Shown: one piece after another, positions 12,956 to 25,452 of the stretch
Position numbering within the stretch: the first letter of the stretch is position 1
Layout of the letters: each line of letters begins with the position of its first letter
Assembly (NCBI RefSeq): GCF_021130785.1
Contig: NC_060211.1
Coordinates: forward strand, 126,057,001-126,121,000
Origin: Homalodisca vitripennis
Lineage: Eukaryota; Arthropoda; Insecta; Hemiptera; Cicadellidae
DNA length: 64,000 bases
Direction of reading: 5' to 3'
The notes under the pieces: generated by a model
Database searches by the model: none
What the model was told of the DNA's origin: nothing
What the model saw: only the letters and a program-made list of their open reading frames with translations
Position numbers and translations under genes: made by a program

Positions 12956-13141
12956 TTTTCAAGTACAGAAGCTGTTTGCAACAGGAAATATTGCGTTGTC
13001 CGGCAGACAAGTGTCTTGTCGTTTTCCTGGACCAGGACTAAGTGGCCTGGGTATTTACTTGTCTTAGTTTAGAAAGAGAAGCTTGACAAAACAGTCTAAG
13101 TTCAGACTTGTACCTCTGCCCTAGTAACCTTATCAGTTGGC
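12956..13141 (+). repeat. Dispersed repeat family A, copy 2, left piece
   Basis: Here the family A sequence runs unbroken through the point where copy 1 carries its 0.8 kb insertion: the ACTTGTCTTAG block is followed directly by AGAAAGAGAAGCTTGACAAA. That makes this copy the empty-site reference for the insertion at 125-932. Confidence 0.7.
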
Positions 13142-13392
13142 TCTATCAAATATCAAATCAAATATTTTTTATTGGCATCAACAAATATAACGTATAGAAA
13201 TCGTCAATACTAACCTACAGTTTCAAACAGTCACACTATATTGGACATACAATAGTCAAACATGCAATTTTATCTATCATTCATGACAATTTTCCCACCC
13301 AACGCTGGATGTATGTCTGCTAATTGTGCGGTCACCCAGTCGTATGCCATAAACCCGCCAGCACTGTATGACAAATAACGGAGGACATAAGT
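13142..13392 (-). mobile_element. 3' end of a LINE inserted in family A
   Basis: Read on the minus strand, this holds the last 38 or so codons of a LINE ORF2, open and ending in a stop: SAGGFMAYDWVTAQLADIH followed by a GGKIV-type ending, at about 13390-13275. A short 3' UTR and a tail of ATTTGATA-like units follow at about 13150. The same C-terminal motif (EFLAFDWEIAQ) and 3' UTR words (TAGCAACCGTCAATA versus TAGAAATCGTCAATA) occur in the larger LINE at 27.4 kb, so the two are one family. Only about 250 bp survives (5' truncation). The family A sequence resumes to its right. Confidence 0.65.
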
Positions 13393-14600
13393 TTCTGTGG
13401 CATCTTAAATAGCCGTCAATGAGTATGATTGAATACAAATTGAGTTTCCCTATTAGAAACACATGCTCCTAGTTTTCTGTTTTAGTTTAACATGTTTTAT
13501 TTTAGATTATAACTTTCTAAGTAGTTATAGCGCAATTTGAACTGGACACTCACTTAGAATATAGGCACTTGAGATTTAATACTTTATCAAATTTTGTTTT
13601 AAATTCATTACTATTTAGTTAAGTTCAAATTTGAAATCGACTTCAAAGAGTTAATTTAATTTAAATAAATTAAGTTTTTCAAGGCATTATATCTATCTTT
13701 AATTCCTATGCTTTAGTAACATATCTAATAGTTGTAATTTTTAGTTTCTAAAATTAATGTAATGTTATGCTGAGTGTTAGCAAAGCATATCACTCGTGGG
13801 GTTGGAAGATTTTCATTTTTATCTGTCTATTCACAATATATCTAACAAAACAACTGACCTAAAGACTGAAAATATTGCATTTAGGTTCATTTGTATATAG
13901 GCAACAATGAGTTTGATGATAGTTCTTTTCATGGGAATTGGCTGAGTGATACCAACCAAATATTTTTTAGGGTAACCAAGATGTCAACAGCAGATTAAAT
14001 AAATTTCTAAACTAGCTGAGTACTTTCGTATTATATTTTAACATGTCACAAATTACCACCCGCAGCTTATTCATGTAATAAGAGGGGGAAAGTAATAGAG
14101 TAGAAATACAATTTTAAAAGTCAATTTCAACATTTTGTTTCAGGGCATTCATGTATTGTAGTACTCATCAGAACTTATTTATGAAAATACTTTGTTATAA
14201 AACTTAACTTGATGAACAAAAATGAGGATGTATCATGTGATAAGATATCTCGAAAAACGTTTAATCTGTAGATGTTACAGAAAACTTTATTTTTACATAA
14301 ACAAGAATAAGTTCAGTGATGGTGCATATTGTCCAATCTTGGAATTCAGCTGACCATAATCGAAGCCTATCACTCAGTAGGGTGACATGAGTTCTCTTTT
14401 ATCTGCCGGGAGGGAGGAGGAGTTGGAAAATTTATTTTTGTAAGATTTTCTGTCCGCTGGGTATCTTGACAATGGCTTCTTCAATGGGTATCTTGGATAT
14501 AACTTTGAAGTGTGTCCTGCTACCACACGAAAGCCTGTCACGCGACACGTGGTGTGGTGCACTCCTACCTTCTAATTATTATGTAACATAATGACGATGT
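13393..14600 (+). repeat. Dispersed repeat family A, copy 2, right piece
   Basis: Matches to copy 1 continue with CAATGAGTATGATTG (13419), the AAATAAATTTCTAAACTAGC block (about 13997) and a terminal part with CGACACGTGGTGTGGTGCAC near 14544. The signature motif GCTGAGTGTTAGCAAAGC..ATCACTC appears at about 13769, and a diverged second version (GAAGCCTATCACTCAGTAGG) appears at about 14362. The same pairing is seen at 55.9-56.3 kb, so each element seems to contain the motif twice. No protein is recognised. Confidence 0.55.
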
Positions 14601-14980
14601 TTAGGGACTAGAACCTGACGTTTAATAAATTCGATTCATATATACGTCATTATGTCAGGGAATATGGACATTTTAGGTGGATCATTCATTCCATCAAGCC
14701 CTTAACTTTATTCGGATGTTGCTGCACGGTATTTTACAGGGTTTCTGCTGAAACTCCGGTATAACCAACAGTGAAAAATTCGTTATCCATAAAATTTCTT
14801 AGGTAAGATATGGGTAGTTCTTTGCTCTCTGATTTGCTCCTACAGGATAGGTTCCATATAAACCTCAATATGGACCGTCAGCATCATTACAAAGCCAAAC
14901 ATGAAAAGCAAATCCGCACGAATAGCCTTAAGAATCATATGATAATAGCCACATTGGGACCGAAACTTGCAATGCATTGT
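14601..14980. other. No recognised gene; unique flank of the satellite
   Basis: This segment precedes the satellite. A plus-strand frame (14810-15034, 74 codons) begins here and runs into the first satellite unit. It lacks any known domain, and I do not consider it a gene. Confidence 0.5.
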
Positions 14981-14983
14981 AGG

Positions 14984-17900
14984 ATGAGGAAGGGGGGGTT
15001 AAGGGCTGTTGTGATCTCACTCAGCAGTGCCTAGGCTTCACTCTCTTAGACACTTGGTTATTAATTATCTCATAGTCTGTAGTATTATTGCGCCACACAT
15101 AGCAATGCGACGGGACGAGTTGTACAGTCGATGCCAGAAGGTTTAATCTCAGCTTGTACAGTTGTTGTATGAGGAAGGGGGGGGGTTAAAGGCTGTTGTG
15201 AGCTCACTCAGCAGTGCCTAGGCTTCACTATCTTACACACTTGGTTATTAATTATCTCTTAGTCTGTAGTATTATTGTGCGGACACATAGCGATGCGATG
15301 GGACGAGTTGTATAGTCGATGCCAGAAGGTTTAATCTCAGCTTGTACAGTTGTTGTATGAGGAAGGGGGGGGGGTTAAAGGCTGCTGTGAGCTCACTCAG
15401 CAGTGCCTAGGCTTCACTATCTTACACACTTGGTTATTAATTATCTCTTAGTCTGTAGTATTATTGCGCCACACATAGCAATGCGACGGGACGAGTTGTA
15501 CAGTCGATGCCAGAAGGTTTAATCTCAGCTTGTACAGTTGTTGTATGAGGAAGGGGGGGGGAGGTTAAAGGCTGCTGTGAGCTCACTCAGCAGTGCCTAG
15601 GCTTCACTCTCTTAGACACTTGGTTATTAATTATCTCATAGTCTGTAGTATTATTGCGCCACACATAGCAATGCGACGGGACGAGTTGTACAGTCGATGC
15701 CAGAAGGTTTAATCTCAGCTTGTACAGTTGTTGTATGAGGAAGGGGGGGGGGGTTAAAGGCTGTTGTGAGCTCACTCAGCAGTGCCTAGGCTTCACTATC
15801 TTACACACTTGGTTATTAATTATCTCTTAGTCTGTAGAAATATTGTGCCACACATAGTGATGAGATAGGACGAGTTGTATAGTCGATGCCAGAAGGTTTA
15901 ATCTCAGCTTGTACAGTTGTTGTATGAGGAAGGGGGGGGGTTAAAGGCTGTTGTGAGCTCACTCAGCAGTGCCTAGGCTTCACTATCTTACACACTTGGT
16001 TATTAATTATCTCTTAGTCTGTAGTATTATTGTGCGGCACATAGCGATGCGATGGGACGAGTTGTATAGTCGATGCCAGAAGGTGTAATCTCAGCTTGTA
16101 CAGTTGTTGTATGAGGAAGGGGGGGAGGTTAAGGGCTGTTGTGAGCTCACTCAGCAGTGCCTAGGCTTCACTCTCTTATACACTTGGTTATTAATTATCT
16201 CTTAGTCTGTAGTATTATTGTGCGGCACATAGCAATGCGATGGGACGAGTTGTATAGTCGATGCCAGAAGGTTTAATCTCAGCTTGTACAGTTGTTGGAT
16301 GAGGAAGGGGGGGGAGGTTAAGGGCTGTTGTGAGCTCACTCAGCAGTGCCTAGGCTTCACTCTCTTATACACTTGGTTATTAATTATCTCTTAGTCTGTA
16401 GTATTATTGTGCGGCACATAGCAATGCGACGGGACGAGTTGTATAGTCGATGCCAGAAGGTTTAATCTCAGCTTGTACAGTTGTTGGATGAGGAAGGGGG
16501 GGAGGTTAAGGGCTGTTGTGAGCTCACTCAGCAGTGCCTAGGCTTCACTCTCTTATACACTTGGTTATTAATTATCTCTTAGTCTGTGGTATTATTGTGC
16601 GGCACATAGCAATGCGATGGGACGAGTTGTATAGTCGATGCCAGAAGGTTTAATCTCAGCTTGTACAGTTGTTGGATGAGGAATGGGGGGGAGGTTAAGG
16701 GCTGTTGTGAGCTCACTCAGCAGTGCCTAGGCTTCACTCTCTTATACACTTGGTTATTAATTATCTCTTAGTCTGTGGTATTATTGTGCGGCACATAGCA
16801 ATGCGATGGGACGAGTTGTATAGTCGATGCCAGAAGGTTTAATCTCAGCTTGTACAGTTGTTGGATGAGGAAGGGGGGGGAGGTTAAGGGCTGTTGTGAG
16901 CTCACTCAGCAGTGCCTAGGCTTCACTCTCTTATACACTTGGTTATTAATTATCTCTTAGTCTGTAGTATTATTGTGCGGCACATAGCAATGCGATGGGA
17001 CGAGTTGTATAGTCGATGCCAGAAGGTTTAATCTCAGCTTGTACAGTTGTTGGATGAGGAAGGGGGGGGGGAGCTTAAGGGCTGTTGTGAGCTCACTCAG
17101 CAGTGCCTAGGCTTCACTATCTTACACACTTGGTTATTAATTATCTCTTAGTCTGTAGTATTATTGTGCGGCACATAGCGATGCGATGGGACGAGTTGTA
17201 TAGTCGATGCCAGAAGGTGTAATCTCAGCTTGTACAGTTGTTGTATGAGGAAGGGGGGGGGGGTTAAAGGGCTGTTGTGAGCTCACTCAGCAGTGCCTAG
17301 GCTTCACTATCTTACACACTTGGTTATTAATTATCTCTTAGTCTGTAGTATTATTGTGCGGCACATAGCGATGCGATGGGACGAGTTGTATAGTCGATGC
17401 CAGAAGGTTTAATCTCAGCTTGTACAGTTGTTGGATGAGGAAGGGGGGGGAGGTTAAGGGCTGTTGTGAGCTCACTCAGCAGTGCCTAGGCTTCACTCTC
17501 TTATACACTTGGTTATTAATTATCTCTTAGTCTGTAGTATTATTGTGCGGCACATAGCGATGCGATGGGACGAGTTGTATAGTCGATGCCAGAAGGTTTA
17601 ATCTCAGCTTGTACAGTTGTTGGATGAGGAAGGGGGGGGAGGTTAAGGGCTGTTGTGAGCTCACTCAGCAGTGCCTAGGCTTCACTCTCTTATACACTTG
17701 GTTATTAATTATCTCTTAGTCTGTGGTATTATTGTGCGGCACATAGCAATGCGATGGGACGAGTTGTATAGTCGATGCCAGAAGGTTTAATCTCAGCTTG
17801 TACAGTTGTTGGATGAGGAAGGGGGGGAGGTTAAGGGCTGTTGTGAGCTCACTCAGCAGTGCCTAGGCTTCACTATCTTACACACTTGGTTATTAATTAT

Positions 17901-20900
17901 CTCTTAGTCTGTAGTATTATTGTGCGGCACATAGCAATGCGATGGGACGAGTTGTATAGTCGATGCCAGAAGGTGTAATCTCAGCTTGTACAGTTGTTGT
18001 ATGAGGAAGGGGGGGGGGGTTAAAGGCTGTTGTGAGCTCACTCAGCAGTGCCTAGGCTTCACTATCTTACACACTTGGTTATTAATTATCTCTTAGTCTG
18101 TAGTATTATTGTGCCACACATAGTGATGCGATGGGACGAGTTGTATAGTCGATGCCAGAAGGTGTAATCTCAGCTTGTACAGTTGTTGTGTGAGGAAGGG
18201 GGGGGAGGTTAAGGGCTGTTGTGAGCTCACTCAGCAGTGCCTAGGCTTCACTATCTTACACACTTGGTTATTAATTATCTCTTAGTCTGTAGTATTATTG
18301 TGCGGCACATAGCAATGCGATGGGACGAGTTGTATAGTCGATGCCAGAAGGTTTAATCTCAGCTTGTACAGTTGTTGGATGAGGAAGGGGGGGGGAGGTT
18401 AAGGGCTGTTGTGAGCTCACTCAGCAGTGCCTAGGCTTCACTATCTTACACACTTGGTTATTAATTATCTCTTAGTCTGTAGTATTATTGTGCGGCACAT
18501 AGCGATGCGATGGGACGAGTTGTATAGTCGATGCCAGAAGGTGTAATCTCAGCTTGTACAGTTGTTGTATGAGGAAGGGGGGGGGGTTAATGGCTGTTGT
18601 GAGCTCACTCAGCAGTGCCTAGGCTTCACTCTCTTATACACTTGGTTATTAATTATCTCTTAGTCTGTAGTATTATTGTGCGGCACATAGCGATGCGATG
18701 GGACGAGTTGTACAGTCGATGCCAGAAGGTTTAATCTCAGCTTGTACAGTTGTTGTATGAGGAAGGGGGGGGGGGTTAATGGCTGTTGTGAGCTCACTCA
18801 GCAGTGCCTAGGCTTCACTATCTTACACACTTGGTTATTAATTATCTCTTAGTCTGTAGTATTATTGTGCGGCACATAGCAATGCGATGGGACGAGTTGT
18901 ATAGTCGATGCCAGAAGGTGTAATCTCAGCTTGTACAGTTGTTGTATGAGGAAGGGGGGGGGGTTAATGGCTGTTGTGAGCTCACTCAGCAGTGCCTAGG
19001 CTTCACTATCTTACACACTTGGTTATTAATTATCTCTTAGTCTGTAGTATTATTGTGCGGCACATAGCGATGCGATGGGACGAGTTGTATAGTCGATGCC
19101 AGAAGGTGTAATCTCAGCTTGTACAGTTGTTGGATGAGGAAAGGGGGGGGGAGGTTAAGGGCTGTTGTGAGCTCACTCAGCAGTGCCTAGGCTTCACTAT
19201 CTTACACACTTGGTTATTAATTATCTCTTAGTCTGTAGTATTATTGTGCGGCACATAGCGATGCGATGGGACGAGTTGTATAGTCGATGCCAGAAGGTTT
19301 AATCTCAGCTTGTACAGTTGTTGGATGAGGAAGGGGGGGGAGGTTAAGGGCTGTTGTGAGCTCACTCAGCAGTGCCTAGGCTTCACTCTCTTATACACTT
19401 GGTTATTAATTATCTCTTAGTCTGTAGTATTATTGTGCGGCACATAGCAATGCGATGGGACGAGTTGTATAGTCGATGCCAGAAGGTGTAATCTCAGCTT
19501 GTACAGTTGTTGGATGAGGAAGGGGGGGGAGGTTAAGGGCTGTTGTGAGCTCACTCAGCAGTGCCTAGGCTTCACTCTCTTATACACTTGGTTATTAATT
19601 ATCTCTTAGTCTGTAGTATTATTGTGCGGCACATAGCAATGCGATGGGACGAGTTGTATAGTCGATGCCAGAAGGTTTAATCTCAGCTTGTACAGTTGTT
19701 GGATGAGGAAGGGGGGGGGGAGGTTAAGGGCTGTTGTGAGCTCACTCAGCAGTGCCTAGGCTTCACTCTCTTATACACTTGGTTATTAATTATCTCTTAG
19801 TCTGTAGTATTATTGTGCGGCACATAGCAATGCGATGGGACGAGTTGTATAGTCGATGCCAGAAGGTTTAATCTCAGCTTGTACAGTTGTTGGATGAGGA
19901 AGGGGGGGGAGGTTAAGGGCTGTTGTGAGCTCACTCAGCAGTGCCTAGGCTTCACTCTCTTATACACTTGGTTATTAATTATCTCTTAGTCTGTAGTATT
20001 ATTGTGCGGCACATAGCAATGCGATGGGACGAGTTGTATAGTCGATGCCAGAAGGTTTAATCTCAGCTTGTACAGTTGTTGGATGAGGAAGGGGGGGGAG
20101 GTTAAGGGCTGTTGTGAGCTCACTCAGCAGTGCCTAGGCTTCACTCTCTTATACACTTGGTTATTAATTATCTCTTAGTCTGTAGTATTATTGTGCGGCA
20201 CATAGCAATGCGATGGGACGAGTTGTATAGTCGATGCCAGAAGGTTTAATCTCAGCTTGTACAGTTGTTGGATGAGGAAGGGGGGGGAGGTTAAGGGCTG
20301 TTGTGAGCTCACTCAGCAGTGCCTAGGCTTCACTCTCTTATACACTTGGTTATTAATTATCTCTTAGTCTGTAGTATTATTGTGCGGCACATAGCAATGC
20401 GATGGGACGAGTTGTATAGTCGATGCCAGAAGGTGTAATCTCAGCTTGTACAGTTGTTGTATGAGGAAGGGGGGGGGTTAATGGCTGTTGTGAGCTCACT
20501 CAGCAGTGCCTAGGCTTCACTATCTTACACACTTGGTTATTAATTATCTCTTAGTCTGTAGTATTATTGTGCCACACATAGCGATGCGATGGGACGAGTT
20601 GTATAGTCGATGCCAGAAGGTGTAATCTCAGCTTGTACAGTTGTTGGATGAGGAAGGGGGGGGAGGTTAAGGGCTGTTGTGAGCTCACTCAGCAGTGCCT
20701 AGGCTTCACTCTCTTATACACTTGGTTATTAATTATCTCTTAGTCTGTAGTATTATTGTGCGGCACATAGCAATGCGATGGGACGAGTTGTATAGTCGAT
20801 GCCAGAAGGTTTAATCTCAGCTTGTACAGTTGTTGGATGAGGAAGGGGGGGGAGGTTAAGGCTGTTGTGAGCTCACTCAGCAGTGCCTAGGCTTCACTCT

Positions 20901-21717
20901 CTTATACACTTGGTTATTAATTATCTCTTAGTCTGTAGTATTATTGTGCGGCACATAGCAATGCGATGGGACGAGTTGTATAGTCGATGCCAGAAGGTTT
21001 AATCTCAGCTTGTACAGTTGTTGGATGATGAAGGGGGGGGGGAGGTTAAGGGCTGTTGTGAGCTCACTCAGCAGTGCCTAGGCTTCACTCTCTTATACAC
21101 TTGGTTATTAATTATCTCTTAGTCTGTAGTATTATTGTGCGGCACATAGCAATGCGACGGGACGAGTTGTATAGTCGATGCCAGAAGGTTTAATCTCAGC
21201 TTGTACAGTTGTTGGATGAGGAAGGGGGGGGAGGTTAAGGGCTGTTGTGAGCTCACTCAGCAGTGCCTAGGCTTCACTCTCTTACACACTTGGTTATTAA
21301 TTATCTCTTAGTCTGTAGTATTATTGTGCGGCACATAGCAATGCGATGGGACGAGTTGTATAGTCGATGCCAGAAGGTGTAATCTCAGCTTGTACAGTTG
21401 TTGGATGAGGAAGGGGGGGAGGTTAAGGGCTGTTGTGAGCTCACTCAGCAGTGCCTAGGCTTCACTATCTTACACACTTGGTTATTAATTATCTCTTAGT
21501 CTGTAGTATTATTGTGCGGCACATAGCGATGCGATGGGACGAGTTGTATAGTCGATGCCAGAAGGTGTAATCTCAGCTTGTACAGTTGTTGGATGAGGAA
21601 GGGGGGGGGGGAGGTTAAAGGCTGCTGTGAGCTCACTCAGCAGTGCCTAGGCTTCACTCTCCTAGACACTTGGTTATTAATTATCTCTTAGACTGTAGTA
21701 TTATTGTGCCGCACATA
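14984..21717 (+). repeat. Satellite array, about 189-bp unit, 35 full and one partial copy
   Basis: A head-to-tail array. Taking ATGAGGAAGG as the unit start, copies begin at 14984, 15169, 15357, 15545, 15735, 15924, 16111 and so on to 21405 and 21593. Spacings are 185-191 bp (mostly 188-189), giving 35 complete units and a last unit cut off at about 21717. Each unit carries a run of 7-11 G, the perfect palindrome GTGAGCTCAC, CAGTGCCTAGGCTTCACT and GGTTATTAATTATCTC. Variants are shared among units: TTGTATGAGG or TTGGATGAGG, CTATCTTACACAC or CTCTCTTATACAC, GTTTAATC or GTGTAATC, and G-run-TTAAAGG or G-run-AGGTTAAGGG. The edge units differ most (for example GCGCCACACATAGCAATGCG near the left end), as expected when exchange homogenises the centre. 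No frame stays open through the units, and no RNA gene is recognised. Confidence 0.97.
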
Positions 21718-23297
21718 GTGGCTTAATATATTTAATAATAGAATTTTTAACTGCATTCAACCATCTATAACCTATACAAGTAAGAACGAGCACCAATAAT
21801 TTAGATAAGACCTTATATATCTCCTTTACTTAAGAGTCGGGCTTAATGAGATGACCTTGAGTTCTGTCCTTTAAGAACAACGTGACACTTCAGACACATT
21901 TAGGATTTTAATTGATAAAACTATTAGAAGTCTCATTCTAAAGTTATCATTAGTACGCATCCCCACGTTTTAACATTATTAAGTGTATATTTTTGTATGT
22001 TGAATGACTACATTTAAAAAAATCAAATTTTTCCATATGGTCAATAGAAATCTCGAAAAAACTAAATACGTGGGTATGTTTAATTTTAATATCGGACATA
22101 TCATAATTTTAATATAAGACATCTCCCATAATTCTACTTTAGCTGCTTTAGCACCAGCTGTAACATTTTTTTTTTTTGTTTTAACTTAAATGCACTGAAT
22201 ATTATAGTTCCATTCCAAATTAGGTATATATATATATATGATAGATATAGGTATATGCTGTTTTATATACGACTACCTACTTGAGTATCGCATGCACATA
22301 GACTTGTATTGTTGATTAAGAAAAAAAATTAATGTTGAAGCTAATAGGAAATCTGTTACACGCATATTAATTTAAGGTAATTACAAAAAAACACGAAAAT
22401 TTAAACCATGTTGAAACTTTCAGTGATATTTGTTTTATTTTTCACATAAAATGCTATTATATCATAGAAGTTTTAACTCATTAAACAAAAAAGCTTGCTA
22501 CAACAAGCAGTTAACCTTTATTGGTGTTTTTATTTTTACTGCAACAGTTGTACTTGATTAAATTCGGTTGGCTGTTAAAGAGTTTTTTAATTTGCTACAA
22601 CGTATTAGCATTGTTTTGCATTGTGCACACTTGTACATAGTGCTCAAAGACTGTTACGACTATAAAAAGTATTACAGGAAATGCTCTCGAAATATTTAAA
22701 TACATTTAAATGTAGTGACTTTGAAAATAAATTCCGTTTCCAAAGTATGTGAAATTTATTTAAAGTAAAACTAGTCCTATTTTTAACTAAATATATAACT
22801 TTTTTCTTATGAATATGCGTAAAGAATTATTATAAAAAAATGGATGCTTAAACATGTTACAAACTATCAACTTTTGATTTTACACCAATGTCAGACTTCT
22901 ACATTTATAAAACATAAAATGCGATGTTATTGTTAATTATTGTTTAATAGTATATTTACTTTTACTGCAACTGTTCTTTAATGCAAAGTGAAAAATGTAT
23001 ATCTAGAGTTTAATCACTAATTGTAATATTATGAACACACAAATCATTTATTTCATCAAAACTTTAGTGACCACTTGCTGAAAATTCACTTACAATTGAT
23101 TTTATATTGAAGTAATCTTTCATATAATTTTGAAAAAGGGTGATTAAAACTTGTATGTATATCTACAAAATAAAGAGAGGGAGGATAAAGTAAAGATATT
23201 TTGACAAAAATCTATTTATGGATGAAACTCACTTAATTCCACTACTAGTTTATAAGGCTGACTCCACTTTACATGTGATATAAGGCGGGAGGCCAAG

Positions 23298-23420
23298 ATG
23301 CAGCTGGTGCGGGAAGTGTTACAGCCTCGTACGCAGCCAACCGCGATATTAGCTCAGGGATTAGAACCATCTTTAGAACCACTCTCTGCAACATCGAGTT
23401 TATTAGGTCTGATCTCTTAA
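23298..23420 (+). other. Small ORF with good start context
   Basis: An ATG in favourable context (GGCCAAGATGCAG) opens a 40-codon frame beginning MQLVREVLQPRTQPTAILAQ and ending at TAA 23418-23420. Its first half sits in the only GC-rich patch of this area (about 23283-23345). There is no recognised domain, signal peptide or membrane segment. Short frames like this arise by chance often, so this may be a remnant of a repeat. Confidence 0.15.
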
Positions 23421-23725
23421 AATTAAAGGGGAAGTAAGAACACTATTACTTGCTTCAGATGCTTGAAAAGGATATCCCAATTAAACGTTGAAGTCTGACA
23501 TTTACAATTTAGCGTTATATAAATTGATTTCCTTTTCCTTCCAAACATTGTTTTTCGAAATATTTTAAACATCGAAATTAATAAAAATTCCAACTGCGTT
23601 TGTCAATCGTTTTGGTAAATGTTTCTAATTTACAAGGTATTAATAAAAGATTTCGCTTATAGAAATTTTCCATATTTAAACGATCAGTAAAATAAAAAGT
23701 ATTATTCTGGATATATGTATGATAA

Positions 23726-23729
<4 letters not shown>

Positions 23730-23781
<52 letters not shown>
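23730..23781 (+). repeat. (TA)n microsatellite
   Basis: About 25 uninterrupted TA units. The Tyr-Ile repeat in the minus-strand frame 23578-23790 is a product of this tract, not a protein. Confidence 0.95.
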
Positions 23782-23783
<2 letters not shown>

Positions 23784-24452
23784 TATACATGACTTTGTCT
23801 GGAAAGCAAAGCTATCAAAAAGGCGTAGTGAAACTCATCTTAAATAAGAATCTACAAAAAGTCATGTGGTGGGAGTAAATTGTTATGTCTATACAATATT
23901 ATGTGAAGTATAAGTCTCAGAATAAAATGACAGTGAATTTGCAATTTTCACTGTAATTTTAATTATAATAACGGTTTTTTACTCAAAAGATTGGCAAATC
24001 CTTATCGACGAAATAGACCACAAGGGATGTACACTGAAAACCTTTAATACACAGGTATTAAACGTATAATTTATATTCGTTTAATTTTAGTACATACTAG
24101 GAACAATTCTGACGCGGGTGATCCCAAGAACTAAATAAGTAATATAATGTTAAATGGTTTTACCAATTAATATTGCTGTTTATTTATGAAAATTAAATGA
24201 GTAATTTAATATAAGCTTTTAGATGGTATTTTCAGATTGTACATCGGATATATGCTTTGAGTTGCATAAAATGTTTCTAGTATGTATGAAAAAGTTAGAG
24301 GTTTTCCTTTACTGACTGGCGCAGTACTTACTGATATTAATAAAGTACTTCCGCAATGGCAGTGTCTGAGTTTCATTAGATTGTTGAGGAGACCATCGAT
24401 GAAGAATTGATGGAAACCATATTTAGGTTTGTGGAGTCCTTAAGAAGGATTG

Positions 24453-24704
24453 CTAGTTTGGATTGGTATCATCCAAACTAGCAAGATCTTCTACGACATG
24501 AAGACCTAGGTTACTGAGTCTAAGAAATTTGTTAGCTTCCCTCTTGTACTTATCAGCCTTTAGTTTTATTTGAAGCCTGCAAAGCAATACTCTTCTGAAA
24601 AGCGACTCATTGCACTTCAAGACTCTTAAGGAACTGCTGGTGGCCATTGAAGAATTTGATGATAACCAAGTGCCAGTAAGTACATAGGGTATGTTGAAAA
24701 CCAT
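24453..24704. other. Possible exon, strand ambiguous
   Basis: The plus strand has a strong donor (CCA/GTAAGTAC, boundary at about 24675), and a pyrimidine-rich stretch leads to an AG at about 24575. Between them a frame reads LKELLVAIEEFDDNQVP at its end. The minus strand has an open 83-codon frame with an arginine/lysine-rich middle (LQIKLKADKYKREANKFLRL). I recognise neither product. The splice look-alikes favour the plus strand, but only weakly. Confidence 0.22.
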
Positions 24705-25452
24705 AAATCAGCTTGAGGTTCACTGTGATCACGGAAGACCGTCGTAACCTCTGAGTAATAAATAGCAAAAACAGTATGTATGTAATGGCTTCCCAATGAT
24801 GGTAAGCCGAAAGTCAGGCATTTTAATTAGATTTAAGTCCAATGTCACTGACAATATTTTGAAAGGATTCAGCGTGTCACTAAATGTTATAATCACGATG
24901 AAGACCAAAGCTATTTAGCAATAATACTTTTTACATTACGTAATTAAATGATTTTGAATAAGTTAATCCAGATTTTGACTTGCAATCTTTTAATCCTTCC
25001 ATAATAATCTAAATGGAATATATTTCTGAAACCATCACCATCATTAAAATCATTGGAGGAGACCACAAACTTAAGTAAATAACTCCAAACTCCACTATTC
25101 AGTGTTACCATAATATCCGTGGACATCGGCCAAAATCCAATTAATTATTTTTATTCTGGACTTGGCCCAACGTTAATGGTCAGTTCAAATTATCTGATCA
25201 TTTATCAGTATTCTAAATTACAATTGCTCAGTTTTTTACACAGCTGACCGAAAATACAATGAGTAATATGAGTACTTTGTGTCACCAAAGATTTAACCCC
25301 CTTCAAAAGAATTTATTTTGAAATTTCCCCTGAAAGTGCTTATGCTGATTGCATATAGAAGCAATAATTACTCTTTTAGTTACTTATATCCTTCAGTGCA
25401 TCTTAATGTCAGTATCTGTTTAAAAGAACACTACGAGGGAAAATCGAGTATA

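Larger units (their letters stand above)
21718..25450. other. No clear gene; AT-rich
   Basis: Mostly AT-rich sequence with short TA tracts (about 22224-22240 and 23730-23781). Two small possibilities inside it are listed separately: a 40-codon frame at 23298 and a possible exon near 24576. Confidence 0.6.

Noticed and set aside
14984..21717. The repeat array as a CRISPR-like or tandem gene array
   Set aside because: There are no unique spacers between units. The units are directly joined, have no frame open through them, and match no RNA gene that I know. It is a satellite.
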